Shown in pieces: positions 1 through 7,360 of a DNA stretch of 32,999 bases (positions within the stretch are counted from its first letter, which is position 1; every line of letters starts with the position of its first letter). The notes beneath the pieces are model-generated. The model saw only the letters and a list, made by a program, of their open reading frames with translations, did not search any database and was not told the origin of the DNA. The DNA comes from Muribaculaceae bacterium Isolate-013 (NCI) (GTDB taxonomy: Bacteria > Bacteroidota > Bacteroidia > Bacteroidales > Muribaculaceae). The position numbers and the translations under genes are program-made. Location of the stretch: positions 1-32,999 of the forward strand of contig SCEJ01000036.1 of assembly GCA_004102785.1 (NCBI GenBank), written 5' to 3'.

Positions 1-132
1 GACTTTTGTCCTTAGCTTCCTTTCGATTCTCCTCACGGTAGACACCGTTGCCTCGGACTATGTGCTTCCCGCTATCGGGGCGCGCTCGGGACTTTCACCC
101 GTTAGATTATGCCCATGTCGGGCGAACTACAC
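1..132 (-). mobile_element. Group II intron, 5' end (domain I), truncated by window edge
   Basis: Read on the minus strand, this stretch has the look of the 5' part of a bacterial group II intron. It contains the CGCCCGACATGGGC start region, a GGGTGAAAGTCCCG hairpin, and further in a CCGTGAGG and GAAAGGAAGC block typical of domain I. The likely first intron base is 132 (GTGTAG, close to the GUGYG consensus). The rest of the ribozyme and any reverse-transcriptase ORF lie outside the window. The junction sits exactly at the base of a terminator hairpin (133-174), the insertion geometry known for class IIC introns. Recognition rests on sequence pattern, not on a folded model. Confidence 0.7.
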
Positions 133-174
133 AAGGCGCGTATCCCGGCTCAAAACCGGCATACCGCCTTTTTT
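133..174 (+). terminator. Rho-independent terminator hairpin, probably bidirectional
   Basis: The outer arms AAGGCG (133-138) and CGCCTT (165-170) pair perfectly. They continue through GTAT/ATAC and CCGG/CCGG with a 7-nt loop. A run of six T (169-174) follows on the plus strand. On the minus strand the stem ends where the group II intron begins, so any minus-strand T-run has been displaced by the intron. Confidence 0.75.
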
Positions 175-176
175 CT

Positions 177-210
177 ATTGCCCGGATTCCGACATAAATC
201 ACTAAATTTG
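177..210 (+). promoter_or_regulatory. Bacteroidetes-type promoter for the HMA protein
   Basis: A -7 box TAAATTTG (203-210) matches TAnnTTTG, with ATTG (177-180) as a weak -33 element 22 bp upstream. The start codon is 24 bp downstream. The spacing is 2 bp longer than in the better promoters of this window. Confidence 0.5.
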
Positions 211-233
211 CAGTAAAATCAACACAAACAAAT

Positions 234-431
234 ATGACAGAGACCTACAACATCACAGGAATGGGGTGCGCCCATTGCAAGGCCACGGTTGAAAAAGCCA
301 TCGCGGCGCTGAAAGGGTGCGAGAATGTAAAAGTAAACCTTGAAAAAGGCACGGCCGAAGTTACCGGGTGTGTGCCGCGCGCCGAAATCGAGAAAGCGGT
401 GACTCTCGCCGGATTCACACTGGCACGCTGA
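234..431 (+). CDS. Heavy-metal-associated (HMA) domain protein, CopZ-like copper chaperone
   Basis: A 65-residue protein made of a single HMA fold. The metal site GMGCAHC near residues 9-15 is the GMxCxxC motif that binds Cu(I) in copper chaperones and in the N-terminal domains of copper-exporting P-type ATPases. Length is normal for a free-standing CopZ-type chaperone. It is alone on its strand: no P-type ATPase or CsoR/CopY regulator is adjacent, so the partner must be elsewhere. Its promoter lies about 25 bp upstream. Metal specificity cannot be told from the motif alone; mercury or other soft metals are possible. Confidence 0.85.
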   Translation: MTETYNITGMGCAHCKATVEKAIAALKGCENVKVNLEKGTAEVTGCVPRAEIEKAVTLAGFTLAR

Positions 432-470
432 AGAATGGCTTAAGGGAGTGCCATTACCGGCACATCTGCG

Positions 471-854
471 TCAGAGCACAAGAAGCGCGAACAGACGGTC
501 GAACTCGCTGTCAAGATTCCGGGTCAGTCCCGGATGCGGCCGTGAGGTCTGGAGGCATGAGCTCTTCACGGCTGTAAGCCATCTGAAACGCTCCTCGACA
601 GGGCATTCACCCAGCCGCCCGGCCTGGTGCCCGCCCTCGGCCACGGATGTAAACGTGCGCATCTGCGTCTCAACCTCCGGGCTGCTGTGCGGAGCACCGA
701 GAGCGGCAAGGCGTGCCGGGTCTACATTTATGGCGGCACGCATCCAGCGCCGACGCTTGCACATCATCACAAGCCCAACGTTGATAAATTCCTCGCGCTC
801 CACCCTGGGCACATAGCGAAGCACAGCGTATTCATATAAGTCGGCGTCGTGCAT
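471..854 (-). CDS. DUF3037 family protein
   Basis: A 127-residue protein with the DUF3037 hallmark at its N-terminus: YEYAVLRYVP, then EEFINVG (residues 7-26). The biochemical function of the family is unknown. Its start codon lies inside the end of the upstream HipA-like kinase gene (23-bp overlap, 832-854), so the two are very probably translationally coupled. The two families are known neighbours in other bacteria, and the pairing here supports a joint function. No signal peptide or membrane segment is visible, so it is probably cytoplasmic. Confidence 0.8.
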   Translation of the reverse strand: MHDADLYEYAVLRYVPRVEREEFINVGLVMMCKRRRWMRAAINVDPARLAALGAPHSSPEVETQMRTFTSVAEGGHQAGRLGECPVEERFRWLTAVKSSCLQTSRPHPGLTRNLDSEFDRLFALLVL

Positions 855-1617
855 CGATAGCTTCGTTTACAAAATTGCTACTGTGTTTGAGGCGCTCGGT
901 GAGAAAGCGCTTGTACTGCTGCCGCACATCAGCGGCTGTAATCCCCTCCATGCCGTAATCGAGCCAGTCTTCAGGCACGAGGTCTATGATTTTCTCCAGT
1001 GTGCGCGGAGTGATATGCTGCCTCATCCAGCGGTCGGCCTCCGCTATGCCGGAAGCCTTGGGGAGCAGGGCATGGTCGCGTATGAACGGAAACGGAGTCA
1101 ATGCCGCCTCCTCCACATTTCGCCATGAATGGTGGAAATAGAGCGAGGCGCCATGATCTATGAGCCACAGCTCGCGGTTCCACATCAGCATATTGGTGTT
1201 GAGCGCCGTGCGGTCCACATTTGTCAGAAAGGCGTCAAGCCACACTATCCGCGAGGCTACTGTGGCGTCAATGCCGTTGACATAGGGGTCGGCGGTGAAA
1301 GCGCCGCTCAGGAAATGCATCCCCAGGTTTAGCCCGCGCGAGGCCTTGAGAAGGTCCTGAATCTCCTCGTCGGGCTCGGTGCGCCCGAACTCCTCCCCCA
1401 CATCGAGGAGAACGAGTTCGGGCACCCTGAATCCCAGCGCTCTGGCCACCTCGCCGCCGATAAGCTCGGCCACGAGCGCCTTCGGGCCGTGGCCGGCGCC
1501 ACGGAATTTGAGCACGTAGCTGAAACCGTCGTCAGCCTCGGCCACGGCAGGAAGAGAGCCTCCCTCGCGCAGAGGGGTGACGTAACGTGTGACTGTCTGA
1601 TGGCGTAACGGTTCCAT
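832..1617 (-). CDS. HipA-like kinase domain protein (HipA_2 type)
   Basis: A 261-residue protein with the reduced HipA-like kinase fold. Visible motifs are a nucleotide-binding lysine strand (FSYVLKFRGAG, near residue 35), a catalytic-loop-like LTNVDRTALNTNML (D and N spaced as in HipA) and LIDHGASL, the counterpart of the DFG metal-binding motif. It lacks the N-terminal HipA region and a HipB-type DNA-binding partner. The DUF3037 gene overlaps its 3' end. It starts 17 bp after nrdJ ends on the same strand, so it may be the second gene of that transcript. Substrate unknown; toxin-like activity is possible by analogy with HipA but unproven. Confidence 0.8.
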   Translation of the reverse strand: MEPLRHQTVTRYVTPLREGGSLPAVAEADDGFSYVLKFRGAGHGPKALVAELIGGEVARALGFRVPELVLLDVGEEFGRTEPDEEIQDLLKASRGLNLGMHFLSGAFTADPYVNGIDATVASRIVWLDAFLTNVDRTALNTNMLMWNRELWLIDHGASLYFHHSWRNVEEAALTPFPFIRDHALLPKASGIAEADRWMRQHITPRTLEKIIDLVPEDWLDYGMEGITAADVRQQYKRFLTERLKHSSNFVNEAIDARRRLI

Positions 1618-1634
1618 ATCTTAGAGGTTGTTTG

Positions 1635-4181
1635 TCAGCCGCACTTCGAGGTGCCGCAGGAGGTGCAGATCAGGCATCCTTCGCGGAACACCAGCGTCTC
1701 CTCGCCGCAGTTGGGGCAACGCTGCCCGCTGGCCGGAGTATCGTTGGGCACATACTTCTTCAGCGCGCGCTCCACACCCATCTTCCATGTGTTGATGCTC
1801 TGCGAGTCGAGCTCCAGCCCGGCAACGAGTTTGAGCACCTGGTCGATAGGCATACCGTAGCGGAGCACACCGGAGATAAGTTTGGCGTAATTCCAGTACT
1901 CGGGATTGAATTTGTCGGAGAGCCCTTCGATTGTGGTCTTGTGTCCCCGCTTGTTCACGAACTGGAAGTCGTAGCGCTTTGTGCCGTCGGGAGCGGTGGC
2001 CTTGATGATTTTGCCGCGGTTCACCGACTTGGGGCAGAAAATGCCATCCTCGTCATCGGCCAGACCGGTAAAAATCTCATATGGACGGCCGTCGCGGAGA
2101 CCCACGAACGCAATCCACTTCTCCTTGTTGTTCTGGAAACGCACCACATCGGCATCAAGTTCAATCGGGCGCTTGATAATCTGCTTCGGACCGCTCAGCG
2201 CCGGAGCCTCAGGCTTGCCGGCCGGTTTCTTCTTCTCGAGCGACACGAGCACTCCGGCACGCGAGCCGTCGCGGTACACCGTGCAGCCCTTGCAGCCTGA
2301 CTTCCAGGCCTCCACATAGAGGTTGTTGACCATCTCCTCACTCACGTCGTTGGGCAGGTTGATTGTCACCGAGATGGAGTGGTCCACCCACTTCTGGATT
2401 CGTCCCTGCATACGCACCTTCTCCAGCCAGTCTACATCGTTGGCCGTGGCGCCGGCGTAAGGTGAGCGGGCCACGATGGCGTCGAGCTCCTCCTGGGTAT
2501 AGTCGTCCTTCACGGGGATACCGTTCACCTTCATCCAGTCGATGAATTTGGGGTGGTACACCACATATTCCTCGAAAGCGTCGCCGGTATCGTCAACGAA
2601 GTCCACGCGCACCTCGGGGTCGGAGGGGTTGACCTTGCGGCGCCGCTTGTAGACGGGCATGAACACCGGCTCTATGCCGGAGGTGGTGCGGGTCATCAGC
2701 GAGGTAGTGCCGGTGGGAGCTATGGTGAGGCAGGCAATGTTGCGGCGTCCTTGGCGCACCATGCGCTCGTACATCGCGGGATCAGCCTCGCGCAGACGCC
2801 CGATATAGGGGTTATCCTTCTCGCGGTCGGCATCGAAAATCTCGAACGCCCCGCGCTCGGCTGCCATATCTACCGATGAGCCGTAGGCGGCCAGTGCCAG
2901 CGCGCGGTGCACTTTCTCTGAGAAACCGGTGGCCTCGGGAGTGCCGTATCTGTAGCCCAGCGCGGCGAGCATGTCCCCCTCGGCGGTGGTACCCACGCCG
3001 GTGCGACGCCCCTGGAGGGTCTTGGTGCGTATCTTGTGCCACAGATGCAGCTCGGGGCCTTTCACCTCCTGTGTCTCGGGGTCGGAGGCAATCTTGTCGA
3101 TGATTTTGTCGATTTTCTCAGCCTCGAGGTCGATTATGTCATCCATTATGCGCTGTGCCTTGGCCACATGCAGGGCAAACAGGTCAAAATCAAAATCAGC
3201 TTCGGGCGTGAACGGGTTACGCACGTAGGAGAACAGGTTTATGGCCAGCAGACGGCACGAGTCGTAGGGGCACAGCGGTATCTCGCCGCAAGGGTTTGTG
3301 GAGATTGTGCGGAATCCGAGGTCGGCATAGCAGTCGGCCACCGACTCGCGGGTGATGGTATCCCAGAACAGCACTCCGGGCTCGGCCGACTTCCAGGCGT
3401 TGTGGATTATCTTGTTCCAGAAAGCGCGGGCATCGACATCCTTCACCGTATCAGGCTCGGCGGAGTCGACCGGGTATTGCTGGCGGTAGGGTTTCCCCTC
3501 GGTGGCGCAGCGCATGAACTCATCGTCGATTCTCACCGAGACGTTGGCCCCGGTCACCTTTCCCTCGGTCATTTTGGCGTCGACGAAAGCCTCGCTGTCG
3601 GGGTGCTTTATCGATACGGAGAGCATCAGCGCCCCGCGGCGGCCGTCCTGGGCCACCTCGCGGGTGGAATTGGAATAGCGCTCCATGAAAGGCACCAGGC
3701 CTGTGGAGGTCAGAGCCGAGTTCTTCACCGGAGTGCCTTTCGGGCGGATATGGCTGAGGTCGTGCCCCACTCCGCCACGGCGTTTCATGAGCTGCACCTG
3801 CTCCTCGTCGATGCGTATGATGCCGCCGTAGGAGTCGGGATGGCCGTCAAGACCTATCACAAAGCAGTTCGACAGGGAGCTTACCTGAAAATCGTTGCCG
3901 ATTCCGGTCATGGGGCTTCCCTGGGGCACGATGTAGCGGAAGTCCTTGAGATATGAGAATATCTCGTCCTGGCTCATGGGGTTGGGATATTTCGCCTCGA
4001 TGCGGGCGATTTCGGAAGCGATGCGCCGGTGCATGTCATCGGGCGTACGCTCGAAATGGTTGCCGAAAGAGTCTTTCAGCGCATATTTTGTGACCCATAC
4101 CCTTGCGGCGAGTTCATCGCCGCCGAAATATTCGAGGGTAGCCTGATAGGCTTCATCGTATGTGTAAGTATTGTTGTTCAC
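1635..4181 (-). CDS. nrdJ: Adenosylcobalamin-dependent (class II) ribonucleotide reductase
   Basis: An 848-residue enzyme that reduces ribonucleotides to deoxyribonucleotides using coenzyme B12, without oxygen. The first redox cysteine is in SNCFVIG (C106). The thiyl-radical cysteine is in NPCGE (C298). The APTGTTS and SGIEPVF motifs follow. The C-terminus ends in a cysteine-rich tail (CPNCGEE, then CLICTSCGTSKCG) typical of B12-dependent NrdJ for re-reduction of the active site. SGCKGCTVYRDGSR is the usual NrdJ-specific segment. The ATG start gives the normal N-terminus. The gene is preceded by a ~140-nt structured leader. Two unrelated small genes follow on the same strand. Confidence 0.95.
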   Translation of the reverse strand: MNNNTYTYDEAYQATLEYFGGDELAARVWVTKYALKDSFGNHFERTPDDMHRRIASEIARIEAKYPNPMSQDEIFSYLKDFRYIVPQGSPMTGIGNDFQVSSLSNCFVIGLDGHPDSYGGIIRIDEEQVQLMKRRGGVGHDLSHIRPKGTPVKNSALTSTGLVPFMERYSNSTREVAQDGRRGALMLSVSIKHPDSEAFVDAKMTEGKVTGANVSVRIDDEFMRCATEGKPYRQQYPVDSAEPDTVKDVDARAFWNKIIHNAWKSAEPGVLFWDTITRESVADCYADLGFRTISTNPCGEIPLCPYDSCRLLAINLFSYVRNPFTPEADFDFDLFALHVAKAQRIMDDIIDLEAEKIDKIIDKIASDPETQEVKGPELHLWHKIRTKTLQGRRTGVGTTAEGDMLAALGYRYGTPEATGFSEKVHRALALAAYGSSVDMAAERGAFEIFDADREKDNPYIGRLREADPAMYERMVRQGRRNIACLTIAPTGTTSLMTRTTSGIEPVFMPVYKRRRKVNPSDPEVRVDFVDDTGDAFEEYVVYHPKFIDWMKVNGIPVKDDYTQEELDAIVARSPYAGATANDVDWLEKVRMQGRIQKWVDHSISVTINLPNDVSEEMVNNLYVEAWKSGCKGCTVYRDGSRAGVLVSLEKKKPAGKPEAPALSGPKQIIKRPIELDADVVRFQNNKEKWIAFVGLRDGRPYEIFTGLADDEDGIFCPKSVNRGKIIKATAPDGTKRYDFQFVNKRGHKTTIEGLSDKFNPEYWNYAKLISGVLRYGMPIDQVLKLVAGLELDSQSINTWKMGVERALKKYVPNDTPASGQRCPNCGEETLVFREGCLICTSCGTSKCG

Positions 4182-4215
4182 GGTTGTATTTTACTATAAA
4201 AGAGATGCTGGAATT

Positions 4216-4273
4216 GTGCCCGTAAGCACGCGGTGTGACTTGGCCGGGGAGCACAGCGGCTCAGCCCTGGCCA
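4216..4273 (-). other. Structured 5' leader of nrdJ (two hairpins)
   Basis: Between the predicted promoter and the nrdJ start the transcript would contain a strong stem with outer arms TGGCC (4241-4245) and GGCCA (4269-4273), extended inward by GGG/CCC and GAG/CTC. A smaller GTGC/GCAC hairpin lies at 4216-4229. I see no cobalamin-riboswitch B12 box. The role is unknown; control of nrdJ by a metabolite or protein is a possibility. Confidence 0.45.
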
Positions 4274-4326
4274 GGCGTTGAAATGGAAAAGAACCGGTTA
4301 TGAATCTTTCTGAAGTGAATCGACTG

Positions 4327-4358
4327 CAAACTTCGTGATTTTTCATGAGATGTACAAA
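4327..4358 (-). promoter_or_regulatory. nrdJ promoter
   Basis: On the minus strand, TTTG (4355-4358) and GAAGTTTG (4327-4334) are separated by exactly 20 bp. They match the Bacteroidetes consensus apart from G for T at the first position of the -7 box. The implied leader is about 140 nt. The rest of the 386-bp gap before the nitroreductase is AT-rich with no gene seen. Confidence 0.6.
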
Positions 4359-4508
4359 CTGTGTGGCCTGTTTTTGCCCGGATTGTTGATAAGTTTTCCG
4401 TTTCGTTTTGTCAACTCACTGATTGTATGCAAGTTGATATTTTTGCGGTTGTTTCGGAATTTACAAAAATAAATTTTCAACAGTGTAGCTGATTTTCACC
4501 GCGGAGGG

Positions 4509-4540
4509 GTTGTGTATATCATCTCTTTGTGATAACTTTG
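4509..4540 (+). promoter_or_regulatory. Nitroreductase promoter
   Basis: GTTG (4509-4512), a 20-bp spacer and TAACTTTG (4533-4540) match the Bacteroidetes sigma-70-type consensus. The start codon is 27 bp downstream of the -7 box. Confidence 0.65.
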
Positions 4541-4567
4541 CCCGCACTACATCAAAACGCCTAACAG

Positions 4568-5323
4568 ATGGACTTCCCCGACATTTCATTTTTCATCAAC
4601 CGGCGCACCATACGCCGATACCGTCCTGAGCCGCTGCCCGAAGGGCTGCTTGAGCAACTCCTTGAAGCGGCGGCACACGCCCCGTCCACCGGCAACATGC
4701 AGCTTTACAGCGTTGTTGTCACAACCGACCCGACAGAGAAAAAAGCCCTGGCGCCGTATCATTTCGGGCAGCCGCAGGTTGAAGGCGCTGCCGCGGTGCT
4801 CACTTTCTGCGCCGATTTCCACCGCTTCAGCCGTTGGTGCCAGGAGCGTGGAGCCACACCCTGCTACGACAACCTGCAGTCGTTCATGGCCGCCACACTC
4901 GACACCATCGCCTTCGCACAGCAGTTCAACACTCTTGCCGAGAGCGCCGGCCTGGGCGTCTGCTGGCTCGGCACCACAACCTACAATGCCGGCGAAATAG
5001 CCTCCGCCCTACGGCTGCCGGGACTCGTGGTGCCGCTCATTACCCTCACCGTAGGCTATCCCGCTGACAACGGAGAGGATGCAGGAAGGCTGCCCGTCGA
5101 AGCCGTCACACATTATGGCCGCTACCGCGATTACACCACGGCCGACATCGACAGGCTTTATTCCGAAAAAGAGTCGCGCGACGATTCCCGCCGTTTCGTG
5201 GCCGAGAACGGGAAGGAGACACTTGCCCAGGTGTTCACCGATGTGCGCTATCCACGCGGAAACAACGAACTCTTCTCTGAAAAATTCCTCGGTTTTCTCA
5301 AATCGTCGGGCTTCATCAGGTAG
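4568..5323 (+). CDS. Nitroreductase family FMN-dependent NAD(P)H oxidoreductase (NfsA/FRP-like)
   Basis: A 251-residue flavoprotein of the nitroreductase superfamily. The N-terminal FINRRTIRRYRPEPL and HAPSTGNMQ segments (about residues 9-44) carry FMN-binding residues of the NfsA/FRP group. The AGLGVCWLGTT stretch (around 128-138) and the LTVGYPAD strand are also typical. The protein has the C-terminal extension (YSEKESRDD onward) seen in NfsA-like members. It probably reduces quinones, nitro compounds or flavins as a cytoplasmic homodimer; the physiological substrate cannot be read from sequence. It is a single-gene unit that converges on dnaA. Confidence 0.85.
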   Translation: MDFPDISFFINRRTIRRYRPEPLPEGLLEQLLEAAAHAPSTGNMQLYSVVVTTDPTEKKALAPYHFGQPQVEGAAAVLTFCADFHRFSRWCQERGATPCYDNLQSFMAATLDTIAFAQQFNTLAESAGLGVCWLGTTTYNAGEIASALRLPGLVVPLITLTVGYPADNGEDAGRLPVEAVTHYGRYRDYTTADIDRLYSEKESRDDSRRFVAENGKETLAQVFTDVRYPRGNNELFSEKFLGFLKSSGFIR

Positions 5324-5347
5324 CCGGCTGACAGCCACACGATATCA

Positions 5348-5395
5348 CAAAGGCCGGCGTGCAGGTTTCTGAAAACCCCGTCACACCGGCCTTTG
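5348..5395. terminator. Bidirectional hairpin between nitroreductase and dnaA
   Basis: Perfect 10-bp arms CAAAGGCCGG (5348-5357) and CCGGCCTTTG (5386-5395) sit between two convergent genes. Each side ends in only a short TTT run, so this is a moderate intrinsic terminator candidate for both directions. Confidence 0.6.
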
Positions 5396-5431
5396 TAAGC
5401 CGTTATCGTTATGCCGCCACTGGCGGCCGTG

Positions 5432-6811
5432 TCACTCTGCGAACGATTTCTCGATGGCCGCCACATCGTCCTGGAGCTTCTTCTCGAATGCGAGGCGCTC
5501 CTCGATGTTCTTGCAGGCATAGAGCACCGTGGCGTGGTTTCGGCTCAGACGGGTGCCTATGGCTGTCAGCGGCATCTTCACATGCTTTTTGGCGAGATAC
5601 ATCACCATCTGCCGGGCATCGGAAATCTCACGCTTGCGCGACTTGGTGAAAATCTGGTCGGGATCTATGTTGAAATGCTCTGCCACTCCCTGGGTCACCA
5701 TCTCGAAGTTTATGACGCGGCGGTGCATCTTCACCACATTGGCCATCACGTGGCGGGCAAGGTCCACCGTCACCTCGCGGTTGAGCACAGTGGCGTGTGC
5801 CAGCAGCGACACCACAATTCCCTCAAGCTCACGCACCGAGTCCGTTACATTCTCCGCAATGAAATCGAGCACATCGGCAGGAATCGAGAGGCCGTCCTGC
5901 TCCGCTTTCAGACGCAGCACCGCACGCCGCAAAGCCAGGTCGGGCTTCTCGAGCTCTACCGTCATCCCCCATTTGAAACGCGAAAGGAGGCGCGCCATCA
6001 TGCCGTTTAGCTGGGTCGGGCACACATCGCTCGACATTATAATCTGCTTCTGGTTCTGATGGAGATGGTTGAAGATATGGAAAAATGTATTCTGAGTCTT
6101 CTCCTTGTTTACCAGATCCTGGATATCATCTATTATAAGGGTGTCGATACTCTGGTAGAAATTGATGAACTCATTGATTTTACCGTTGCGGGTGGCTACC
6201 GTGAACTGGCTCTCGAACAGGCGGGCGCTCACATAGAGTATGCGGCTCGCCGGATTGTTCTCAAGTATCTTGATGCCGATTGCCTGGATGAGATGCGTCT
6301 TGCCCACACCGGTCGGTCCGAAAACGAACAGCGGGTTGAAAGTCTTGCATTTGGGGTCGCGGGCTATGGCCTCGCCGATAGCCATGGCAATCTTGTTGGA
6401 GGTGCCTCCGCAATAATTCTCGAAAGTGTAGCGGGGATTGAGCTGCGAATCGAACGTGGCGGCCGCGGGAGCCTGGAAAAGACCGGTGGCCTGGCGCTTG
6501 AGCGCCGGCGAAAGCTGAAGCCCGGCCTCGTTGACCACTGTGTCGGGCTTGTTGTTGACCTGAAGATGATGATAGTAAAGACCTTTGAACGACTCTCCGT
6601 AGACCCTGCGCAGAGCAGGCACCAGTATCGACAGATAGGTATTCTCGATATGCTCCACGAAGAACGCGGAGGGCACGGCCAGCGTCAGCTTGCCGTCCTC
6701 ATATTTAAGCGATGTCACCGGCTTGAACCAGGCATCGTATTGCTCGGGGCGGATATTATCGCGGATTATCCGCAGACACTCCTCCCACAGGCGGGTGTGG
6801 TCTGTATTCAT
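5432..6811 (-). CDS. dnaA: Chromosomal replication initiator DnaA
   Basis: A 459-residue initiator that binds oriC, melts the origin and recruits the helicase. The N-terminal domain (about 1-85) is the helicase-interaction domain. A linker rich in A/P/Q follows. The AAA+ domain has Walker A FGPTGVGKTHL (about 164-174) and Walker B LIIDDIQDL. The C-terminal helix-turn-helix domain carries the DnaA signature near ISDARQMVMYLAKKH and LSRNHATVLYA. The ATG at 6811 is preferred over an in-frame upstream TTG (6823), because MNTDHTRLWEECL is the natural N-terminus. The gene diverges from sod and is about 13 kb from dnaN, not adjacent as in many phyla. Confidence 0.97.
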   Translation of the reverse strand: MNTDHTRLWEECLRIIRDNIRPEQYDAWFKPVTSLKYEDGKLTLAVPSAFFVEHIENTYLSILVPALRRVYGESFKGLYYHHLQVNNKPDTVVNEAGLQLSPALKRQATGLFQAPAAATFDSQLNPRYTFENYCGGTSNKIAMAIGEAIARDPKCKTFNPLFVFGPTGVGKTHLIQAIGIKILENNPASRILYVSARLFESQFTVATRNGKINEFINFYQSIDTLIIDDIQDLVNKEKTQNTFFHIFNHLHQNQKQIIMSSDVCPTQLNGMMARLLSRFKWGMTVELEKPDLALRRAVLRLKAEQDGLSIPADVLDFIAENVTDSVRELEGIVVSLLAHATVLNREVTVDLARHVMANVVKMHRRVINFEMVTQGVAEHFNIDPDQIFTKSRKREISDARQMVMYLAKKHVKMPLTAIGTRLSRNHATVLYACKNIEERLAFEKKLQDDVAAIEKSFAE

Positions 6812-6883
6812 CTTCAAAAACAATTCATAGGAGCCGGAACACGCTTGTAATCTTGCAAGGAATGCGCTCTGAGGTATTCAAAA

Positions 6884-6912
6884 AGCATATATCAGAAACG
6901 AAGCATATATCA
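6884..6912. repeat. Two 11-bp direct repeats in the dnaA leader
   Basis: AGCATATATCA occurs at 6884-6894 and again at 6902-6912, 18 bp apart start to start. Both lie downstream of the predicted dnaA promoter, within its ~130-nt untranslated leader. They do not match the DnaA box. They could be a regulator or RNA-level control site. Confidence 0.6.
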
Positions 6913-6946
6913 CCAGAGCGGCCCGGCGGCCGATTCTTTTCCGATG

Positions 6947-6978
6947 CAAATTTCCCCCAATAATTTCAAAAAAACAAA
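6947..6978 (-). promoter_or_regulatory. dnaA promoter
   Basis: On the minus strand TTTG (6975-6978), 20 bp, then GAAATTTG (6947-6954) fit the promoter pattern of this genome with one mismatch. Transcription would start near 6940 and leave a ~130-nt leader before the ATG. Confidence 0.6.
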
Positions 6979-7360
6979 TACGAAAAAATTTGGAGGTTTG
7001 ATACAAAAAGCAACTATACTGAAATTCAGCATATTATCGCAAGTGGCACATTTCCGCTTTACATTTCGCCGAAATATCGGTGTAAATAAACGTTTTAACA
7101 CCCGAATTTAAACCTCAGCTTGAAGCACCTGCACACCCTTAACGCCCTAATAAGCGGCTTTTTATAGCCATGCATACACAAGCTCGCCCGATTGCGGCAG
7201 AAAAGCGTTATTTGAAATGATTACAAATAACAGACTTCGCTGCCATACGGATCGCCGAAACCCCGGCAAGCCGTGTGAACATTCAATGCCGCACGGTTGT
7301 TTGGTAAGTAGTCGGAAGCATATCCGGCATCACTGATACAAACCCCAAAAGCACTGAAAG
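6979..7360. other. AT-rich dnaA-sod intergenic region
   Basis: This is the long gap between divergent dnaA and sod. It is more AT-rich than its surroundings. It holds short dyads (CTGAA-A-TTCAG near 7020 and CCGA-AATA-TCGG near 7070) and the larger 8-bp dyad listed separately at 7207-7231. I find no convincing TTATCCACA-type DnaA-box cluster, so an origin here is possible by position only. Confidence 0.4.
7207..7231. promoter_or_regulatory. Dyad operator candidate upstream of sod
   Basis: Perfect inverted arms GTTATTTG (7207-7214) and CAAATAAC (7224-7231) are separated by 9 bp. They lie about 130 bp upstream of the superoxide dismutase start. I see no consensus promoter for sod, which fits a gene that depends on a regulator. 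Confidence 0.45.

Noticed and set aside
421-453. Terminator after the HMA gene (TGGCAC/GTGCCA)
   Set aside because: Only 6 bp of stem, a large loop and no T-run, so a terminator is not supported.
3036-3956. Long plus-strand frame (306 residues) inside nrdJ
   Set aside because: It is antisense to conserved nrdJ motifs; such shadow frames are expected in GC-rich coding sequence.
4182-4360. Cobalamin riboswitch upstream of the B12-dependent nrdJ
   Set aside because: No B12 box or the typical GCC-ACTG-like core is visible on the minus strand; only two simple hairpins are seen.
6812-7360. Replication origin next to dnaA
   Set aside because: The region is AT-rich, but no cluster of TTATCCACA-like boxes could be found; only single weak matches such as TTATCGCAA.
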